Assembly: GCA_035712985.1 (NCBI GenBank)
Contig: DASTAE010000119.1
Location: 1 to 11,960 of the forward strand
Direction: 5' to 3'
Source of the DNA: Actinospica sp035712985
Lineage (GTDB): Bacteria; Actinomycetota; Actinomycetes; Streptomycetales; Catenulisporaceae
DNA length: 11,960 bases
Made by a program: the position numbers and the translations under genes. The notes below the pieces were generated by a model that made no database searches, was not told where the DNA came from, and worked only from the letters and a program-made list of their open reading frames with translations. This document shows, in pieces, positions 1 through 7,010 of this stretch. How positions within the stretch are numbered: position 1 is the stretch's first letter; every line of letters begins with the position of its first letter.

Positions 1-587
1 GCTTCTGCGCCTTCCTGCTCGCGATCGGCGCGACCCGCAGCTTCTGGTGGTCCACGGTGCTCAACAAGGTGCCGACCGCCGCGAACGCCGCGAACTCGGC
101 CACCCTGTGGCAGCCGGGCACCGGGGCCACCTGGGCCTCCACGTGGATGGCGGACCGGATCGCGCCGGACAACATCGCCGTGCTCGGCGCGCTGCAGCAG
201 GAGCGCCTGCTGATCAGCAAGGTCCCGACGGTCACCTTGATATACACCGACTCGCTGAGCAACGTGAACCTGAGCCTGCAGCTCGCGGTGCTCAACCAGC
301 GGGCCGGCGAGATGAGCGCGGTGATCTACGGTTCGTCGACGGACTCCTTCCGGGGCCTGACCTCCAGCGACCACCTCGTGTGCGCGGGGCTGAACGGCGC
401 CGCGTGGAGCGCCCAGGACCTCAAGAACCTGGCCGAGCTCGAGGCCGGGATCAAGGCCGTGGGCAAGCCGGTCCGGGTCATCGTGGCGACTCCGCAGCTG
501 CGGCAGAAGCTGGAGCAGTGGGGCGGCGAGAACCCCGGCGCGATCGAAGGCGTCGTGCTGATCTCGCAGTTCCCGCCGGTCTGCTGA
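1..587 (+). CDS. C-terminal part of a membrane-anchored protein of unknown function (5' end outside window)
   Basis: The reading frame is open from base 3 to the TGA at 585-587, so the window holds only the last ~194 residues. The first ~20 residues (FCAFLLAIGATRSFWW) are hydrophobic and look like the last membrane span of a larger protein. The remaining ~170 residues are polar and soluble-looking, with alternating hydrophobic segments (TVTLIYTD, MSAVIYGSS, VRVIVATPQL, GVVLISQF) that suggest an alpha/beta fold, probably outside the membrane. I do not recognise the family. One possibility, given the neighbours, is the extracytoplasmic tail of a GT-C type glycosyltransferase or another envelope glycan enzyme, but no motif shows this. 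A hairpin 25 bases after the stop suggests that transcription ends here, so it need not be co-transcribed with the next gene. It is certainly coding, with strong third-position G/C; function unknown. Confidence 0.75.
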   Translation, partial: FCAFLLAIGATRSFWWSTVLNKVPTAANAANSATLWQPGTGATWASTWMADRIAPDNIAVLGALQQERLLISKVPTVTLIYTDSLSNVNLSLQLAVLNQRAGEMSAVIYGSSTDSFRGLTSSDHLVCAGLNGAAWSAQDLKNLAELEAGIKAVGKPVRVIVATPQLRQKLEQWGGENPGAIEGVVLISQFPPVC

Positions 588-611
588 CCCGCCCGACACC
601 CCGTCACCCGA

Positions 612-648
612 GCGGGTGCCGGTCCGCCCGCGCGCGACCGGTACCCGC
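612..648 (+). terminator. Strong hairpin terminator after the first gene
   Basis: Bases 612-624 (GCGGGTGCCGGTC) pair with 636-648 (GACCGGTACCCGC) to give a 13-bp stem with a single G-U wobble and an 11-base loop. It starts 25 bases after the stop codon at 587. There is no run of T after it, as is common for intrinsic terminators of high-GC actinobacteria. A regulatory role is possible, but position and stem strength favour termination. Confidence 0.7.
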
Positions 649-711
649 GCCTGTCCTCGCGGAGCGCCAGTCACAGGTCGGTCACATGTTGTCCCCGAGT
701 GTGTACGACTG

Positions 712-741
712 TTCATAGCTGACTGAAGCGCTCATTAAGCT
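712..741 (+). promoter_or_regulatory. Candidate promoter for the DUF2079 gene
   Basis: The stretch 670-760 is clearly richer in A/T than its surroundings. Within it, TTCATA (712-717) and TAAGCT (736-741) are separated by 18 bases and resemble -35 and -10 elements (TAAGCT fits TANNNT). Transcription would begin near 748, giving a leader of about 70 bases before the GTG at 821. The match is modest. The rest of 588-820 holds the terminator, two GTCACA repeats (670-675 and 681-686) and no gene that I can support. Confidence 0.3.
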
Positions 742-806
742 GGAGCAGCCCTTTTCACGAAAATCCCCCGGGATGACGGCTGCCGCCGCCGGAGCCCGCC
801 TGTACC

Positions 807-812
807 GAGGAA
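807..812 (+). promoter_or_regulatory. Ribosome binding site that decides the start at 821
   Basis: GAGGAA lies 8 bases upstream of the GTG at 821. The in-frame ATG at 773 has no Shine-Dalgarno sequence at a usable distance (upstream bases are AAAATCCCCCGGG). This supports initiation at 821 rather than 773. Confidence 0.6.
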
Positions 813-820
813 CGGCCCAC

Positions 821-2398
821 GTGCTCGAAGAAGCCCCTGCCCGGCCGGTCGAGGACCCGTCGACCGAACCCGGGGCCGTCGCCCCGCCCGTCGCGCCGGA
901 CGCCGAACAGCCCGTGCGCACGCGCCGGCAGCGCATCCAGCGCGGGCTGCGTCGAGCCGCGCTCTCCCCGTGCACCTGGATCGTGGCCGCGGCCTTCGCC
1001 GTGTACTGGACCTTCGCCTACAACGAGTACATGCAGGAGCAGGCCGGTGCCTGCGACCTCGGCATCTTCTACCAGGCGACGGTCGGCTGGGCCTACCACC
1101 TGTACCCGTACGTGCCGATCAAGGGCTACGCGCAGATCGGCGACCACTTCTCGCCGATCTACGTGCTGCTGGCCCCGGCCATATGGATCCACAACTCGCC
1201 GGCCACGCTGGTCTTCGCGCAGGCCGTGCTGCTGTGCCTGTCCGGCATCCCGGTGTACATCGCGATCCGCCGGGTCTGGGGCGTCCCGGCCGCGTCCCTG
1301 ATGCTGGTGGCCTACCTGTTCAGCATCGGGATGCAGGGCTCGATCAACTTCCCGGTGCACGAGGTGATGTTCTCCGCGCCGCTGATCGCCTGGGGCCTGG
1401 AGCGCGCGCTCGCCGGGCGCTGGACCTGGGCCAGCGTCCTGATCGGCATGACCGCCTTCGTCAAGGAGGACATGGGCATGCTGATCGTCATGTTCGCCTT
1501 CTGGATGCTGCTGAACCGCAAGTGGCGGCACGCGGCGGTCCTGACGGTCTGGGGCATCGGGATGTTCCTGGTGACCGTGAACTTCGTCATCCCGCACTTC
1601 AACCCGGCCGGCTTCACCTACGCCGACGACTACGTCACCACGCTGCACGCCACCACGTTCACCGGCGAGATCCAGGCCATAGTGCTGCACCCCGTCCACA
1701 CGCTGCAGCTGATGTTCGGCGGCGAGGAGAAGGCGCAGCTGTGGACGCACGTGCTGCTGCCGGTCGCGTTCATGTGCCTGGGATCGCCGATCTCGCTGAT
1801 GGCGCTGCCCTCGCTGGTCACCTCCACGCTCTCCGGCCGGGTCGGGCACACCGAATGGTCCTGGAACCTGTACTACGAGATGCCGCTGATGCCGATCCTG
1901 TTCATCGGCGCGATGGACGGCACCAACCGGATCATCCGGACCGTGAGCCGGATCGCGAAGTGGAACGAGGCCAAGGGCCTGGACTGGCTCGACCACAAGC
2001 TGGTGCCCCCGATCGCCGGCGTGCTGGTGGGCCTGTTCGCGCTGCAGATCACCTGGTCGGTGACGCAGACCGAGTCGCTCGGCATCTGGTTCAACCAGAA
2101 GCACTCGTTCACCGCGCGGCCCGGCCAGATCGCGGACGTCACCGCGGCCCTGAAGTACGTGCCCTCCGGCGTCGAGGTACGGGCCACCAACAACCTGCTG
2201 GTGCCGCTCGCCGCGCGGGATACCGCGACGCTGATCGGCTCGAAGGTGGAGAAGGGCTCCTGGGCGGCGATGGACCTGGCGAACCCGGGCTGCCCGGTGA
2301 ACGCCGACTTCACCTCCGGCTATCTCAGCACGCTGGAGCAGCAGGGCTTCCAGATCGTCGACGAGGAAGGCTCGATCGTCATCCTCCACCAGGTGTGA
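821..2398 (+). CDS. DUF2079 family multi-spanning membrane protein (putative GT-C-like glycosyltransferase)
   Basis: The product is 525 residues from the GTG at 821 (541 from the ATG at 773; 821 is preferred because of its GAGGAA site). A polar, proline-rich cytoplasmic N-terminus of ~45 residues is followed by the first span (about residues 50-70) and many more hydrophobic segments. Recognisable family features are the loop after span 1 with DLGIFYQATVGW (Asp79), the following GDHFSPIYVLLAP (Asp108-His109), and a soluble C-terminal portion of ~100 residues (ADVTAALKYVPSGVEVRATNNLLVPL...). As I recall, DUF2079 is placed with the GT-C fold proteins, whose acidic residues in the first external loop bind a metal or the lipid-phosphate sugar donor. 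A role in transferring a sugar from a polyprenyl carrier to an envelope glycan is therefore inferred, not shown. It lies upstream of an acyltransferase in the same direction but appears to have its own promoter. Confidence 0.85.
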   Translation: MLEEAPARPVEDPSTEPGAVAPPVAPDAEQPVRTRRQRIQRGLRRAALSPCTWIVAAAFAVYWTFAYNEYMQEQAGACDLGIFYQATVGWAYHLYPYVPIKGYAQIGDHFSPIYVLLAPAIWIHNSPATLVFAQAVLLCLSGIPVYIAIRRVWGVPAASLMLVAYLFSIGMQGSINFPVHEVMFSAPLIAWGLERALAGRWTWASVLIGMTAFVKEDMGMLIVMFAFWMLLNRKWRHAAVLTVWGIGMFLVTVNFVIPHFNPAGFTYADDYVTTLHATTFTGEIQAIVLHPVHTLQLMFGGEEKAQLWTHVLLPVAFMCLGSPISLMALPSLVTSTLSGRVGHTEWSWNLYYEMPLMPILFIGAMDGTNRIIRTVSRIAKWNEAKGLDWLDHKLVPPIAGVLVGLFALQITWSVTQTESLGIWFNQKHSFTARPGQIADVTAALKYVPSGVEVRATNNLLVPLAARDTATLIGSKVEKGSWAAMDLANPGCPVNADFTSGYLSTLEQQGFQIVDEEGSIVILHQV

Positions 2399-2435
2399 CC
2401 CGCGTCCGGTCCGCTGGGTGTCCGCGAGGACGACC

Positions 2436-2456
2436 TAGTATGGTCGGACAGTCCGA
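2436..2456 (+). promoter_or_regulatory. Promoter-like -10 hexamer with overlapping palindromic operator candidate
   Basis: TAGTAT (2436-2441) is a good -10 element. Two bases after it lies the perfect inverted repeat TCGGAC-A-GTCCGA (2444-2456), covering the expected transcription start. That placement is typical of a repressor operator. No convincing -35 element lies 16-18 bases upstream, which fits a factor-dependent or extended promoter. The transcript would have a leader of about 85 bases before the TTG at 2534. The stretch 2457-2533 shows no gene. Confidence 0.45.
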
Positions 2457-2533
2457 TCCGTGCACGATGACGCGCGCCGGGGTAGCACGCGCCACCGTGG
2501 CCCACATCACAAAATCAGCCTTGGGGGCAGATT

Positions 2534-3790
2534 TTGCTTCAGCACCCCGTGGCGCTGCCCGACGAGCAGCGCCGGCCCACGCACTCGCCGGACGCCGAGG
2601 ACCCCGGTCCCGCGGCGCAGCACGGCACCGCGCTGCCGACCGAGACCGACCGGGCCTCGGCTTCCGCGGCGCCCCGCGCGTCGGCGGGCTTCTCCCGGCT
2701 GCCGTCCCTGACCGGCCTGCGCTGGCTCGCGGCCTTCATCGTGTTCGGATTCCACATCGGCACGATCGGCGTGATCCACCGGCCGGCGTCCCCGCCGAAC
2801 ACCGCGCCGAACCCGGGCGGCACGCTGCTGCGCTCCTGGGAGGCCTTGTTCAGCCAGGGTGACATCGGCGTGGCCTTCTTCTACGTGCTCTCCGGCTTCG
2901 TGCTCACCTGGGTGGCCAAGCCCGGAGACACCCGCACCGCCTTCTGGCGCCGACGCGTCGCCAAGATCTACCCGAACCACGCCGTGACCTGGGCGATCGT
3001 CATCGCGATCACCCTCGCGTGGGGCGACAAGATCAGCAAGGTCGTCGCGCTGCTGAACCTGGCGCTGGTGCAGCCCTGGTTCTACGGGTCCTACCACGGC
3101 GCCGGCATCGGCTACAGCATCAACACCGTGAGCTGGTCGCTGGGCTGCGAGGCCTTCTTCTACCTCTGCTTCCCGTTTGTGATCCCCGTGCTGCGCAAGC
3201 TGAACGTGAACCAGCTGTACTGGACCGCGTTCATGCTGGTCGGACTGACGTACTGCCTGCAGCAGTGGCAGTTCTACATCTTCCCGCACAGCCCGGAGCG
3301 CTCGTACTGGTTCGTGTACATGTTCCCGCCGGTGCGCAGCATCGAGTTCTGGCTCGGCGTGATCACCGCGCTGCTGGTCAAGCGCGGCCGCTGGTACGGC
3401 CCCGGCCTGGGGTTGGCGACGGTCTTCGCGGTCGGCGTCTACTACCTCAACGGCACGAACTGGATCCCGCTCAACCTGCACACGATCTACTTCGACCTGG
3501 CCTGCTGCGTGCTGATCGCGGCGGCGGCGAAGGCGGACCTGACCGGCGCCTGGTCGCCGTGGCGCTGGCGGCCGCTGGTGTTCCTCGGCGAGATCTCCTT
3601 CGCGTTCTACCTCGTGCACGTCGAGCTCATCGAGAACATCATGCGCGCCTGGCGCCCGGGCGGCTGGCACGGCGCCGAGGCGGTCCTCGCCATCGCGGCC
3701 CTGCTCGCGGGCGCGATCGGGCTGGCGTATCTGCTGTACCGCTTCGTGGAGATGCCCTGCATGCGCCTGCTGAGACCGAAGAAGAGCTAG
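2534..3790 (+). CDS. Acyltransferase family 3 membrane O-acyltransferase
   Basis: The 418-residue protein has a disordered, proline-rich N-terminus (residues 1-52) and then the whole acyltransferase-3 core. Visible signatures are LPSLTGLRWLAAFIVFGFH (57-74, with the family's conserved His74 in the first span), FFYVLSGFVLTW (115-126), RRVAKIYP (140-147), NTVSWSLGCEAFFYLCFP (197-214) and FLGEISFAFYLVHVEL (350-365). About ten hydrophobic spans are present. Members move acyl groups, often acetyl, from the cytoplasmic side onto exported polysaccharide, lipid or antibiotic sugars. Next to a flippase and glycosyltransferases, O-acylation of a surface glycan is the likely job; the acceptor is unknown. 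The start is a TTG with GGGGGCAG upstream (2523-2530); GTG 2549 is a possible alternative. Its stop lies three bases from the stop of the convergent flippase gene. Confidence 0.92.
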   Translation: MLQHPVALPDEQRRPTHSPDAEDPGPAAQHGTALPTETDRASASAAPRASAGFSRLPSLTGLRWLAAFIVFGFHIGTIGVIHRPASPPNTAPNPGGTLLRSWEALFSQGDIGVAFFYVLSGFVLTWVAKPGDTRTAFWRRRVAKIYPNHAVTWAIVIAITLAWGDKISKVVALLNLALVQPWFYGSYHGAGIGYSINTVSWSLGCEAFFYLCFPFVIPVLRKLNVNQLYWTAFMLVGLTYCLQQWQFYIFPHSPERSYWFVYMFPPVRSIEFWLGVITALLVKRGRWYGPGLGLATVFAVGVYYLNGTNWIPLNLHTIYFDLACCVLIAAAAKADLTGAWSPWRWRPLVFLGEISFAFYLVHVELIENIMRAWRPGGWHGAEAVLAIAALLAGAIGLAYLLYRFVEMPCMRLLRPKKS

Positions 3791-3800
3791 CTCTCAGGCG
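3764..3800. terminator. Possible bidirectional terminator at the convergent stop codons
   Basis: CGCCTG (3764-3769) can pair with CAGGCG (3795-3800), and AGA (3773-3775) with TCT (3792-3794), with a small bulge and a 16-base loop. Inside it AGAGCTAGCTCT (3783-3794) is a perfect 12-bp palindrome spanning the acyltransferase stop and touching the flippase stop. The fold overlaps both coding ends because only three bases separate the genes. Weak evidence; it may be chance. Confidence 0.3.
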
Positions 3801-5161
3801 TCGACCGAGGAGGGGGAGCGGGCCGCGTCGCGCGCCGAGTCGGCGGCGGCGCGGCGGCGCATGCTCCACCAGAGGTCCACGGCCAGGAACACGGCCGTGA
3901 CCAGCGGGCCGACGATGGCCGCAGTGGCAGTGATGTGCAGGATGTCTCCCTTGATCATGAAGACCGGGAGAGTGGCGACGACCCCGAGGGACCAGCCGAT
4001 CATCACGCTCTTGTGCCGGTTCATCGCGATCAGGCCAGGTTGCAGGATCATCGCGATCATCATGAACATCGTGGCGCCGGCGAACGTCGCGAGGAACCAT
4101 CGGGGGAGTTCGGTCAGGGCGTGCATGATGTCGCGCATCACCCAGGGTCCGATCGTCGCGCACACGAGCACGGCTGCGAGGCCGATTCCGGCGCAGATGC
4201 CCACCAGCAGCAACGTCTTCTTACGTACCTCAGTGACGTCACCGCGCTCGGCGGCCGTCGTCAGCTTCGGCAGCAGCGGCGTCTGAATGGGAAGCAGAGC
4301 CACGATACCGATGCGCGCCAGACCGACCGCTGAGTTGATCGCGGCGCCGAGATCCTTGGTGTGCGCGTCGACGGCGTGTGTGGAGCGTGCGGTGACGAGC
4401 AGCGGGACGGCGTTGAGCAGCAACTGCGAGGCCAGCGTCGCGCCGGTGAGTAGACCGAGGTTGGCGGCGGCACGACCGCCGCTCTCCTCGCCCACCGTAG
4501 TGGCCTCCGTGGATTCGGATTCGGGGAACTCGGCGTACTGCGGCCGGTACCAGATCTTCGGCAGCACGATGCCGACCACCGCCGAGAACACCGGACCGAG
4601 CGCGAAGAACAGGCCGTAGAGCCACATCTCACGGTTGCCGATCGCCAGCAGCAGCACGCACGGCAGCATGCGCGTGAACGACTCGACGAGCAGCGTGATC
4701 GAGAAGACGTGGAAGTCCTGCTTGCCGGAGAGTGTGCCGCGTACCTGGAACGAGACGACGGCGCCGAGTAGGCCGACCATCAACTCGATGTACAGGACCC
4801 AGCTGCCGGCTAGGAAATGGTTCGTGAGCAGCGGCGAGAGCGCGAGGCATCCGACGATGGTCACGCCGACGAACCACGCGGCCTGCTTGACCTGCCTTCG
4901 GATCACCGGCGCGGTAGGCAGGCGGTGCACGATCGCGCGGCTGACCGCGCGGACCATCTCCTGCTCGATGCCGGACATCACACCGGTGCTGATCGCGGCC
5001 AGCAGTGTGTTCAGGCCCTGCAGGCCGAGCACGTACTGGGCGCTGTCCTTGAACGCCAGATTGACGATCAGCAGGTAGACCGAGCCGGAGAAGGCGGAGA
5101 TGATCAGGCCCACAGCCAGGAAGATTGTGGGCCGGCGCAGGAACTCGAGTACGCGGCGCAT
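3794..5161 (-). CDS. Polysaccharide flippase, MOP superfamily (Wzx/MurJ-like)
   Basis: The product has 455 residues and about 12 hydrophobic spans, the usual size and topology of MOP-superfamily lipid-linked oligosaccharide flippases. The N-terminal span (PTIFLAVGLIISAFSGSVYLLIVNLAF, residues 11-37) and the RGTLSGKQDF segment at 141-150 are typical of polysaccharide-biosynthesis proteins, where an RGxLxGxxxF-like motif follows a span. A polar acidic loop (205-230) separates the two halves. It would move an undecaprenyl-linked glycan across the cytoplasmic membrane, matching the glycosyltransferase operon that diverges from it. It starts with ATG at 5161; there is no Shine-Dalgarno sequence, but TAATAT lies 9 bases upstream, suggesting a leaderless message. 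Third-position G/C is lower than in its neighbours (33 of 42 codons in two stretches that I counted, at about 4261-4320 and 4441-4505), a hint of separate origin. The precise substrate cannot be read from the sequence. Confidence 0.82.
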   Translation of the reverse strand: MRRVLEFLRRPTIFLAVGLIISAFSGSVYLLIVNLAFKDSAQYVLGLQGLNTLLAAISTGVMSGIEQEMVRAVSRAIVHRLPTAPVIRRQVKQAAWFVGVTIVGCLALSPLLTNHFLAGSWVLYIELMVGLLGAVVSFQVRGTLSGKQDFHVFSITLLVESFTRMLPCVLLLAIGNREMWLYGLFFALGPVFSAVVGIVLPKIWYRPQYAEFPESESTEATTVGEESGGRAAANLGLLTGATLASQLLLNAVPLLVTARSTHAVDAHTKDLGAAINSAVGLARIGIVALLPIQTPLLPKLTTAAERGDVTEVRKKTLLLVGICAGIGLAAVLVCATIGPWVMRDIMHALTELPRWFLATFAGATMFMMIAMILQPGLIAMNRHKSVMIGWSLGVVATLPVFMIKGDILHITATAAIVGPLVTAVFLAVDLWWSMRRRAAADSARDAARSPSSVDA

Positions 5162-5164
5162 GAC

Positions 5165-5181
5165 CAGGTGATATTAGCGTA
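5165..5181 (-). promoter_or_regulatory. Candidate promoter for the flippase gene (leaderless type)
   Basis: On the minus strand the sequence reads TACGCTAATAT just before the gene. TAATAT (5176-5171) ends 9 bases before the ATG at 5161, and TACGCT (5181-5176) is an alternative -10. Either places the start of transcription at or within a few bases of the start codon. No ribosome binding site is present in the 20 bases upstream. Confidence 0.5.
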
Positions 5182-5198
5182 GCCCCGCGCTGAGCCGA

Positions 5199-5211
5199 TA
5201 CGCTCGGGCCT
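5199..5211 (+). promoter_or_regulatory. Candidate promoter for the glycosyltransferase operon (leaderless type)
   Basis: TACGCT (5199-5204) fits the TANNNT form of a -10 element and ends 7 bases before the GTG at 5212, so transcription would begin at the start codon. There is no Shine-Dalgarno sequence upstream of the GTG. GGAG at 5217-5220 directly abuts the in-frame ATG at 5221 and is too close to serve it, which favours the GTG. Confidence 0.5.
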
Positions 5212-6108
5212 GTGCAGGAGATGAAGATCGTCGCGGTGCTCACCGCGTACCACCCGGACGAGCGGCTCGGTGCCGTGGTGGACTCCTCGCTGCGGGACTG
5301 CGCCGCCGTGATCGTCGTGGACAACACGCCCGCGGGGTCGCCGAGCCTGGCGGCCGAGCTGGACGATCCGCGGGTCACGGTGCTTCCGGTCGGGCGCAAC
5401 CTCGGCCTCGGCGGGGCGCTCAACCTCGGTGTCGGGCGGCTTCCCGCGGACGCGGACGCGGTGCTGCTGATGGACCAGGACTCGGTGCTGCCGGACGGCC
5501 TCGTGGCCGGTCTGCGCGCGCACCTGGAGTCCGACCCGAAGATCGGCATCGCGGCCCCGACGCCCTGGGACGCGGCGCACGGCGCGGCCTACAACTTCGG
5601 CACCGAGGGCAAGACCGTCGAGGACGCGACGGCCGTCATCACCTCGGGGATGCTGGTCCGGCGCGCGGTCGTCGACCGGTGCCCGTTCCGCGCGGACCTG
5701 TTCAACGACTTCGTGGACATCGCCTTCTGCGTCGACGCGCGCAAGGCCGGATACCGCGTCATCCAGGACTTCACGTTGAAGCTGCCGCACTCGATGGGCA
5801 ACCGGCAGGAGCACGGCATCGGCCCGGTGAGCGTGCGCGTCACGCACTATCCGCCGTGGCGGCACTACTGGATCGCGCGCAACGGCGTGCAGTACGCGAA
5901 GGACTACGACCGCCGCCGGCCGCAGGGCGTGGCCTCGATGGCGATCTTCCTCGCGCGCAAGTTCCTGTCCGTGGCCTGCTGGGGGCCCAAGCGCGGGGCG
6001 CAGCTGACCGCGCTGAGCCGCGGTGTGCTGGACGCGTTCACCGGCCGCTACTCGCTCGGCTACCTGCCCGAAGGCGCGTACCCGCCCGGAGTGAGGGACC
6101 CCGAGTGA
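5212..6108 (+). CDS. Family 2 glycosyltransferase, RfbF/rhamnosyltransferase-like (copy 1 of 3)
   Basis: This cytosolic GT-A fold enzyme has 298 residues, the usual size of RfbF-like rhamnosyltransferases. Visible motifs are the N-terminal VLTAYHPDE (9-17), VVDNTP (35-40), GRNLGLGGALNLG (61-73), the metal/nucleotide site DQDS (Asp88, Asp90), ITSGMLVRR, and PWRHYWIARNG (215-225). In the region where paralogues read VDxDFCLR, this copy reads VDIAFCVD: Asp169 is kept, but residue 171 is Ala instead of Asp and residue 175 is Asp instead of Arg. That site normally contributes to acceptor binding or catalysis, so this copy may have altered specificity or be a weak enzyme. It is the first gene of the operon and overlaps the next by four bases (GTGA). 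Rhamnose as donor is inferred from family resemblance and the nearby rml genes. The ATG at 5221 is an alternative start. Confidence 0.88.
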   Translation: MQEMKIVAVLTAYHPDERLGAVVDSSLRDCAAVIVVDNTPAGSPSLAAELDDPRVTVLPVGRNLGLGGALNLGVGRLPADADAVLLMDQDSVLPDGLVAGLRAHLESDPKIGIAAPTPWDAAHGAAYNFGTEGKTVEDATAVITSGMLVRRAVVDRCPFRADLFNDFVDIAFCVDARKAGYRVIQDFTLKLPHSMGNRQEHGIGPVSVRVTHYPPWRHYWIARNGVQYAKDYDRRRPQGVASMAIFLARKFLSVACWGPKRGAQLTALSRGVLDAFTGRYSLGYLPEGAYPPGVRDPE

Positions 6109-7010
6109 CCGCGCGCAGGATCGCCGCGGTGGTCACGGCCTACCACCCGGACGAACGGCTCGCGGCCGTGGTCGACGCGGCCCTGCGGAGCTGCGCGTCC
6201 GTCGTCATCGCGGACAACACCCCGGGGGACGGCGAGACGCTCGCCGCCAAGCTGGAGGAGCCGCGGGTGACCGTGCTGCGGACCGGGAGCAACCGCGGGC
6301 TCGCGGGCGCGCTGAACCTCGGCCTCGCGCAGGTCCCGGCCGACGCGGAGGCGGTGCTCTTCCTGGACCAGGATTCGGTGCTGCCCGCGGAACTCGTCAC
6401 CGGACTGGCCGCGCACCTCGACGACGAGACGATCGACGTCGTCGGCCCGACCCCCGTGGACGCGGCGACCGGCGACCGGTACGAGCGGACCGCCGACCGG
6501 CACGCCGCCCTGGACGACCGGCCGAGCATCATCACCTCCGGCATGGTGGTCCGGCGCTCGGCCTTCGCGGCGGTGCCCGGCTTCCGCGAGGACTTCTTCG
6601 TGGACTGCGTCGACTCCGATTTCTGCCTGCGGGTACGGCGTTCCGGGCGCCGCGTGGTCCGCGACGCCGCGCTGGTCCTGCCGCACTCCATCGGCTCGGG
6701 GCGGGACCACGGGCTGGGCCCGGTCAATGTCAGGGTCCTGCACTATCCGGCCTGGCGGCACTACTGGATCGCGCGCAACGGACTCGTGCTGAGCAGGGAG
6801 TTCCCGGCCGAGCGCGGCTTCGCCCTCACCAACGCGCTGTTCATGGCCCGCTGGCTCGTGGTCACGGCCCTGTTCGACGAGCACCGCGGCTCCTCGGTCC
6901 CGGCCGTGCTGCGCGGACTGCTGCACGGACTGACCGGCCGCGTCGACCGCCGCTACCTGCCCGCGGGCGCCGAGTACGCCGGTCCCCGGAGTGCTAATCT
7001 GCCGGGGTAA
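6105..7010 (+). CDS. Family 2 glycosyltransferase, RfbF/rhamnosyltransferase-like (copy 2 of 3)
   Basis: The GTG at 6105 overlaps the preceding TGA (GTGA) and has GAGGGA (6093-6098) six bases upstream, so translation is probably coupled to copy 1. The frame stays open far upstream, but that part runs inside copy 1 in another frame and is not coding. The 301-residue product carries the complete family pattern: VVTAYHPDE, ADNTPGD, GSNRGLAGALNLG, DQDS (Asp88, Asp90), IITSGMVVRR, VDSDFCLR (Asp170 and Asp172 with the following Arg) and AWRHYWIARNG. The likely reaction is transfer of a sugar, plausibly L-rhamnose from dTDP-L-rhamnose, to a growing lipid-linked glycan in the cytoplasm. It is clearly paralogous to the two other copies. 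A block of 29 identical bases is shared with copy 1 and one of 26 with copy 3. The active site looks intact. Confidence 0.9.
   Translation: MTARRIAAVVTAYHPDERLAAVVDAALRSCASVVIADNTPGDGETLAAKLEEPRVTVLRTGSNRGLAGALNLGLAQVPADAEAVLFLDQDSVLPAELVTGLAAHLDDETIDVVGPTPVDAATGDRYERTADRHAALDDRPSIITSGMVVRRSAFAAVPGFREDFFVDCVDSDFCLRVRRSGRRVVRDAALVLPHSIGSGRDHGLGPVNVRVLHYPAWRHYWIARNGLVLSREFPAERGFALTNALFMARWLVVTALFDEHRGSSVPAVLRGLLHGLTGRVDRRYLPAGAEYAGPRSANLPG

Noticed and set aside
773..820. ATG at 773 as the start of the DUF2079 protein
   Set aside because: It has no ribosome binding site at a usable distance, whereas GTG 821 has GAGGAA eight bases upstream; not excluded, since it would only add 16 residues.
755..2389. 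Long minus-strand open frame (544 codons) opposite the DUF2079 gene
   Set aside because: Its translation is Arg/Gly/His/Asp-rich without any recognisable domain, as expected for the antisense of a gene with G/C in almost every third position; the plus-strand frame has clear membrane spans and family motifs.
970..2862. Plus-strand open frame of 630 codons crossing the DUF2079 stop and entering the acyltransferase gene
   Set aside because: Its composition is Arg/Ala/Gly/Pro-rich and low in complexity; it runs in a shifted frame over two well-supported genes.
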